A DNA stretch of 64,000 nt from an uncultured Desulfobulbaceae bacterium. Lineage in GTDB: Bacteria; Desulfobacterota; Desulfobulbia; Desulfobulbales; Desulfocapsaceae. Under the pieces are notes generated by a model. It saw nothing but the letters and a program-made list of their open reading frames with translations, searched no databases and was not told the DNA's origin. Made by a program: the position numbers and the translations under genes. The stretch covers positions 1 through 64,000 of the forward strand of contig CALENA010000151.1 in assembly GCA_937910875.1 (NCBI GenBank), given 5' to 3'. The first letter of the stretch is position 1. Each line of letters opens with the position of its first letter. Below are positions 63,545 to 64,000 of this stretch, piece by piece.

Positions 63545-63842
63545 CTTGTTTTGTTTAACTCCTGTTGCTTCGTCTTGAAAATGGGTTATTTTATCAACAG
63601 CAAAAGAAAATAATGACCTGCTTACCGGTTTTTGTCAAGCATGATGGTATCAGTCATCATTTCAACCTCCTGGGCCGAAACGCCATAATGAGAAGAAACA
63701 GACCCGGCAGCCGCCATGCTTCCCCCGGAGATAATGTGTTTTTTTGTGATCAGGAACCACCGCCCTTGACTTTTTTCATGCTTTGAGTTTATTTTTAATT
63801 CTTTTTGCCCAAGATACATGATCAGCAGTGGAGACGACAATT
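63545..63842. other. Divergent promoter region, nothing further recognised
   Basis: About 298 bp lie between the nitronate monooxygenase-like gene (minus) and hisS (plus). A 72-codon minus-strand frame here (63622-63840) has no recognisable features, and I do not call it a gene. Confidence 0.45.
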
Positions 63843-64000
63843 GTGAAGCTCAAGGCCCTGAACGGCTTTAAAGATATCCTCCCCGGAGAGGTGGAACTGT
63901 GGCAGGGCGTGGAGACCATGGCTCGGCAGATCTTTACCCGCTTCGGCTTTTCCGAGATCCGGATGCCGATTCTGGAAAAGACGGAGCTCTTTGCCCGCTC
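63843..64000 (+). CDS. hisS: Histidyl-tRNA synthetase, 5' part (cut by window end)
   Basis: The frame from GTG 63843 reads VKLKALNGFKDILPGEVELW and continues with FTRFGFSEIRMPILEKTELFARS, the N-terminal motif 1 region of class II HisRS. GGAGAC lies ten bases upstream. About 53 residues are visible; the rest lies beyond the window. Confidence 0.93.
   Translation, partial: MKLKALNGFKDILPGEVELWQGVETMARQIFTRFGFSEIRMPILEKTELFAR

Noticed and set aside
63622-63840. Small minus-strand frame of 72 codons before hisS
   Set aside because: No good ribosome site, domain or conserved pattern; it fills a divergent promoter region.

Overview
The window is a stretch of bacterial chromosome with fairly high GC, carrying about 57 protein genes, two tRNAs and several repeat elements. 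Gene content points to an anaerobic Gram-negative bacterium of the Desulfobacterota, perhaps Desulfobulbales-like. The clues are a DUF3373 porin, a CbiK-type cobaltochelatase, a periplasmic group-1 [NiFe] uptake hydrogenase with a full hyp set, a CD1871A-type CXXC miniprotein and a sensor ending in the LRGILPICSFCKKIRD-type tail. The taxon is inferred; no rRNA or dsr gene is present.

Layout. 1-7.7 kb: the 3' part of a metallo-beta-lactamase-fold gene, two MFS transporters, a CBS protein, a P-II-like protein and two tandem DUF1538 membrane proteins (minus strand), a divergent Ada-like DNA repair gene and a PrmC-like methyltransferase. 7.9-15.4 kb (minus): full-length purL, a 162-bp inverted-repeat element, an iron-sulfur membrane protein with its CXXC miniprotein, a thiamine-binding protein, parB and parA. 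15.4-16.3 kb: a G-poor intergenic region ending in a perfect parS site, where the coding strand switches from mostly minus to mostly plus. This is probably near the replication origin. 16.3-26.2 kb (plus): nadB, a Lon-related protease, a CDP-alcohol transferase, a CarS-phosphoesterase fusion, an rtcB remnant, NfeD, slipin and nitroreductase. 26-31.5 kb: a K+ channel, a lactonase-like hydrolase, an MFS transporter, a periplasmic-binding sensor, tRNA-Glu and tRNA-Lys. 31.7-39 kb: a split RdgC pair, gatB, radC, hemW, an EI24 membrane protein and radA. 39-50.5 kb: a 1067-residue radical SAM/ArsM-like/DUF5714 fusion, an HNH nuclease, a small cytochrome c, a 37-residue membrane protein, rnhA, cbiK, a porin, pgeF, an endonuclease-family gene and hemC. 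50.8-60.7 kb (minus): a ten-gene [NiFe] hydrogenase structural and maturation cluster. 61-64 kb: pcnB, a nitronate monooxygenase-like gene and the start of hisS.

The most unusual signal is a family of four intergenic palindromic elements (15690-15797, 43640-43746, 50557-50651, 50723-50808). They share an internal core (CCNGCGTATCT, a variable hairpin, GGGCGRAGCNTAGCNGG) inside long stems whose sequences differ between copies yet stay paired. Compensatory changes also occur in the inner stems. This suggests a selected, dispersed structured nucleic-acid element of unknown function. The CarS-phosphoesterase fusion, the radical SAM-ArsM-DUF5714 fusion, the P-II/CBS/DUF1538 module and the split RdgC are the leading protein-level observations.
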